Assembly (NCBI GenBank): GCA_031257695.1
Contig: JAIROB010000167.1
Coordinates: 1-8,416, forward strand
Direction of reading: 5' to 3'
DNA from: Treponema sp.
GTDB taxonomy: Bacteria; Spirochaetota; Spirochaetia; Treponematales; Breznakiellaceae
DNA: 8,416 nucleotides
Shown here: positions 6,989 to 8,416 of the stretch, piece after piece
Layout of the letters: each line of letters begins with the position of its first letter
Numbering within the stretch: the stretch's first letter is position 1
Translations under genes and position numbers: made by a program
Notes under the pieces: generated by a model
What the model was told of the DNA's origin: nothing
The model's input: only the letters and a program-made list of their open reading frames with translations
The model's database searches: none

Positions 6989-7734
6989 GCAAGCGCGTTC
7001 AGGCTCATCACCCGATCCACGGGGAGGGAGAATATCACCCCGGCGGCTTTGGAGGAAGGCCCAAAGTCCGATTTTACCGCGTCCATGATGGGGACCACCG
7101 TGTTCTTGTCCGCCAGGATGTTGATGATTTCCTTTTCGTCCTGCACGGAAATGCCGAAGAACTTCTTTATCAGCTCCTGGGAAATGCCCCGGGCGCTGAT
7201 GACCGTGCCGCCCCGGGCTCCGGCCTTGCGGGCCTCGGTCATAAACGCGTCGCTGTTTCCCCGGTTGAGTATGGAGATGATCATCCCGTTGTTTATTTCA
7301 ATAGCTTTCATGCCCAGATCCTCCTCTGTGGCTGAGTCCCCAGCTTCCCGGCCGTTCTGATTTTCCGCGGCGGCCTGGGAAGCTGATTCCTCGAACATGG
7401 TAAAAACGCGGGCGCTCACGCCGGCCAGGGGCACCGAGAAGGCGATGCCCGCGCCCGCGCTCCTGGCCCCCAGGACCCGGCGAACCTCCTGAATAATATG
7501 CGCTGTATCCGCGCTTTGCGCCAGGCAAAAAAACACCGCCTTTACGGTGGCGCCTATCCCCAGGAGGTCGATGATCTCCGAGCTTGCGGTGCCGCTGCCG
7601 TTGCAGACGAAGCTCAATAGGCAGTTCTCCCCGGCAAGCGCCTCGGATATTACATTCAACTTATCCCAGTCCACAATGAGAAACAGCGCCTTCAGGCGAA
7701 TCCGGGGGTCCGCCGGGCCTATGGTTTTAGCCAT
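6985..7734 (-). CDS. Tandem PII-like signalling protein partnered with DUF1538
   Basis: This 249-residue soluble protein consists of two PII-like domains. The first covers about 11-110, with NGSGTASSEIIDLLG at 46-59 and ending in GAGIAFSVPLAGV (94-106). The second covers about 142-244, with GGTVISARG (175-183), KKFFGISVQDEKEIINILA (190-208) and ending in AAGVIFSLPVDRV (231-242). The two halves can be aligned by eye, which indicates an internal duplication. A polar acidic linker (about 114-141) joins them. PII proteins sense ATP/ADP and 2-oxoglutarate and bind transporters or enzymes. Here the T-loop looks short and the usual basic ATP-binding residues near the last strand are not evident, so the ligand is unknown. 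The ATG at 7734 is chosen over a TTG at 7758 because GAGGAGG lies nine bases upstream of it. The gene overlaps the DUF1538 gene by 8 bp (ATGGCTAA), implying translational coupling and a shared task, probably controlling that membrane protein. Confidence 0.85.
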   Translation of the reverse strand: MAKTIGPADPRIRLKALFLIVDWDKLNVISEALAGENCLLSFVCNGSGTASSEIIDLLGIGATVKAVFFCLAQSADTAHIIQEVRRVLGARSAGAGIAFSVPLAGVSARVFTMFEESASQAAAENQNGREAGDSATEEDLGMKAIEINNGMIISILNRGNSDAFMTEARKAGARGGTVISARGISQELIKKFFGISVQDEKEIINILADKNTVVPIMDAVKSDFGPSSKAAGVIFSLPVDRVMSLNALA

Positions 7735-8416
7735 ACTGGTAGACCTCCTCAAAGACAATCACCTCGTCCGCGGCGGCGCGAACCCCGGAGACTTCCCTGG
7801 TGATGAACCGTTTCCGATAGATAAGCCCCAGGAACTGGACAACCACCAGGGGGGTCATGGCGACCATGGCCACAATGCCGAAGGCGTCCTCCATGCGCCC
7901 CGCGGTGGAACAGGCGCCGATGGCGAAGGGCAGCAGAAAGGTGCTGGTCATGGGGCCGGAACACACCCCGCCTGAGTCAAAGGCTATGCCCGTAAAGATA
8001 GGCGGGACAAAGAAGGTGAGCAGCAACGCGAAGGCATACCCCGGAATGAGGATGTACAAAATGCTGATGTTAAAGAGAATGCGAACCATGGCGATGCCCA
8101 GGGCAAGGGACATGCCGACGGCGAGGGCCTTGTTCATCACCTTTTGGGTGATGGCGCCCTGAGACACATCCTCAACCTGTTTGTTCAGAACGTGCACCGC
8201 GGGTTCCGCGGCCACAATGAAGTAGCCTATGACCATGCTGAGGGGGATCAGCGCCCACTTGATGGGGGACTCGCCGAGCTCGCTGCCAAAGAGACTGCCC
8301 ACGGGGATAAAGCCCACGTCCACCCCGGTGAGGAACACCACCAGTCCTATAAAGGTGTACACAAAGCCTACGAGCATCCTCCCAAGCTGATGCTTGTGAA
8401 AGCGCCGGGTAATCAG
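7727..8416 (-). CDS. DUF1538 family integral membrane protein, C-terminal part
   Basis: 229 residues are visible, and the reading frame stays open to the right edge, so the N terminus is missing. An ATG at 8375-8377 is an unlikely start: the preceding residues (ITRRFHKHQLGRM) continue the conserved family sequence, and a GGGAGG abuts that ATG with no spacing. Hydrophobic stretches suggest about six membrane segments, near 14-38, 54-70, 97-114, 117-145, 158-172 and 179-200. Conserved family stretches are AAEPAVHVLNKQVEDVS (69-85) and FDSGGVCSGPMTSTF (146-160), the latter a Gly/Ser/Pro-rich re-entrant-like segment between helices. The tail (201-229) is charged and probably cytoplasmic. The biochemical function of DUF1538 is not settled; a transport role is inferred from its hydrophobicity and from its frequent pairing with PII-like proteins. 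Whether the complete protein carries one or two DUF1538 units cannot be judged here. Confidence 0.85.
   Translation of the reverse strand: MITRRFHKHQLGRMLVGFVYTFIGLVVFLTGVDVGFIPVGSLFGSELGESPIKWALIPLSMVIGYFIVAAEPAVHVLNKQVEDVSQGAITQKVMNKALAVGMSLALGIAMVRILFNISILYILIPGYAFALLLTFFVPPIFTGIAFDSGGVCSGPMTSTFLLPFAIGACSTAGRMEDAFGIVAMVAMTPLVVVQFLGLIYRKRFITREVSGVRAAADEVIVFEEVYQYG
7744..7750 (-). promoter_or_regulatory. Strong Shine-Dalgarno sequence inside the DUF1538 gene end
   Basis: GAGGAGG on the minus strand lies within the last codons of the DUF1538 gene, nine bases before the ATG at 7734. It identifies the start of the tandem PII-like gene and supports coupled translation of the pair. Confidence 0.75.

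Noticed and set aside
7735..7758. Longer N terminus for the PII-like protein from a TTG at 7758
   Set aside because: The extra eight codons would include the Shine-Dalgarno sequence of the ATG at 7734, and they add no family-like sequence.

Overview
The window looks like a chromosomal segment from a spirochaete, probably of the Treponema lineage. The MurE variant (a TEGKST-type P-loop and an NPEHQTTPEA segment) and the GalE variant both match what I recall of treponemal proteins. This is recollection, not a search, so the taxonomy is tentative. Most genes are GC-rich. The 944-residue restriction-modification gene in the middle is visibly poorer in G and C, most strongly in its second half.

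Layout from left to right. (1) 1-572, minus strand: the N-terminal part of a UDP-glucose 4-epimerase (GalE), which runs off the left edge and starts at TTG. (2) 671-2266, minus: a complete YifB/ComM-type Mg-chelatase-like AAA+ ATPase, 98 bp upstream of galE and probably co-transcribed with it. (3) 2267-2397: an AT-rich divergent intergenic region holding the start signals of comM and of the next gene. (4) 2398-5232, plus: a complete single-chain restriction-modification enzyme of the MmeI (type IIL/IIG) kind, with nuclease, helical spacer, N6-adenine methylase, target recognition and C-terminal parts in one polypeptide. (5) 5233-5357: an intergenic region with a nine-C tract and a sigma70-type promoter. 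(6) 5358-6971, plus: MurE, a cytoplasmic peptidoglycan precursor ligase. (7) 6985-7734, minus: a protein with two PII-like domains in tandem, converging on murE with only 13 bp between stop codons. (8) 7727-8416, minus: the C-terminal portion of a DUF1538 membrane protein, running off the right edge and overlapping the PII-like gene by 8 bp.

GalE and MurE are envelope housekeeping functions, and ComM acts in homologous recombination of incoming DNA. The restriction enzyme is a self-contained defence gene between these conserved genes, with compositional signs of transfer or domain exchange. The most interesting pair is the DUF1538 membrane protein with its translationally coupled tandem PII-like partner, which looks like a membrane transporter or channel plus a dedicated cytoplasmic regulator. 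Both plus-strand genes (the restriction enzyme and murE) appear to have very short or absent 5' leaders without a Shine-Dalgarno sequence, while three of the minus-strand genes have clear ones. No tRNA, rRNA, CRISPR array or insertion sequence was recognised.
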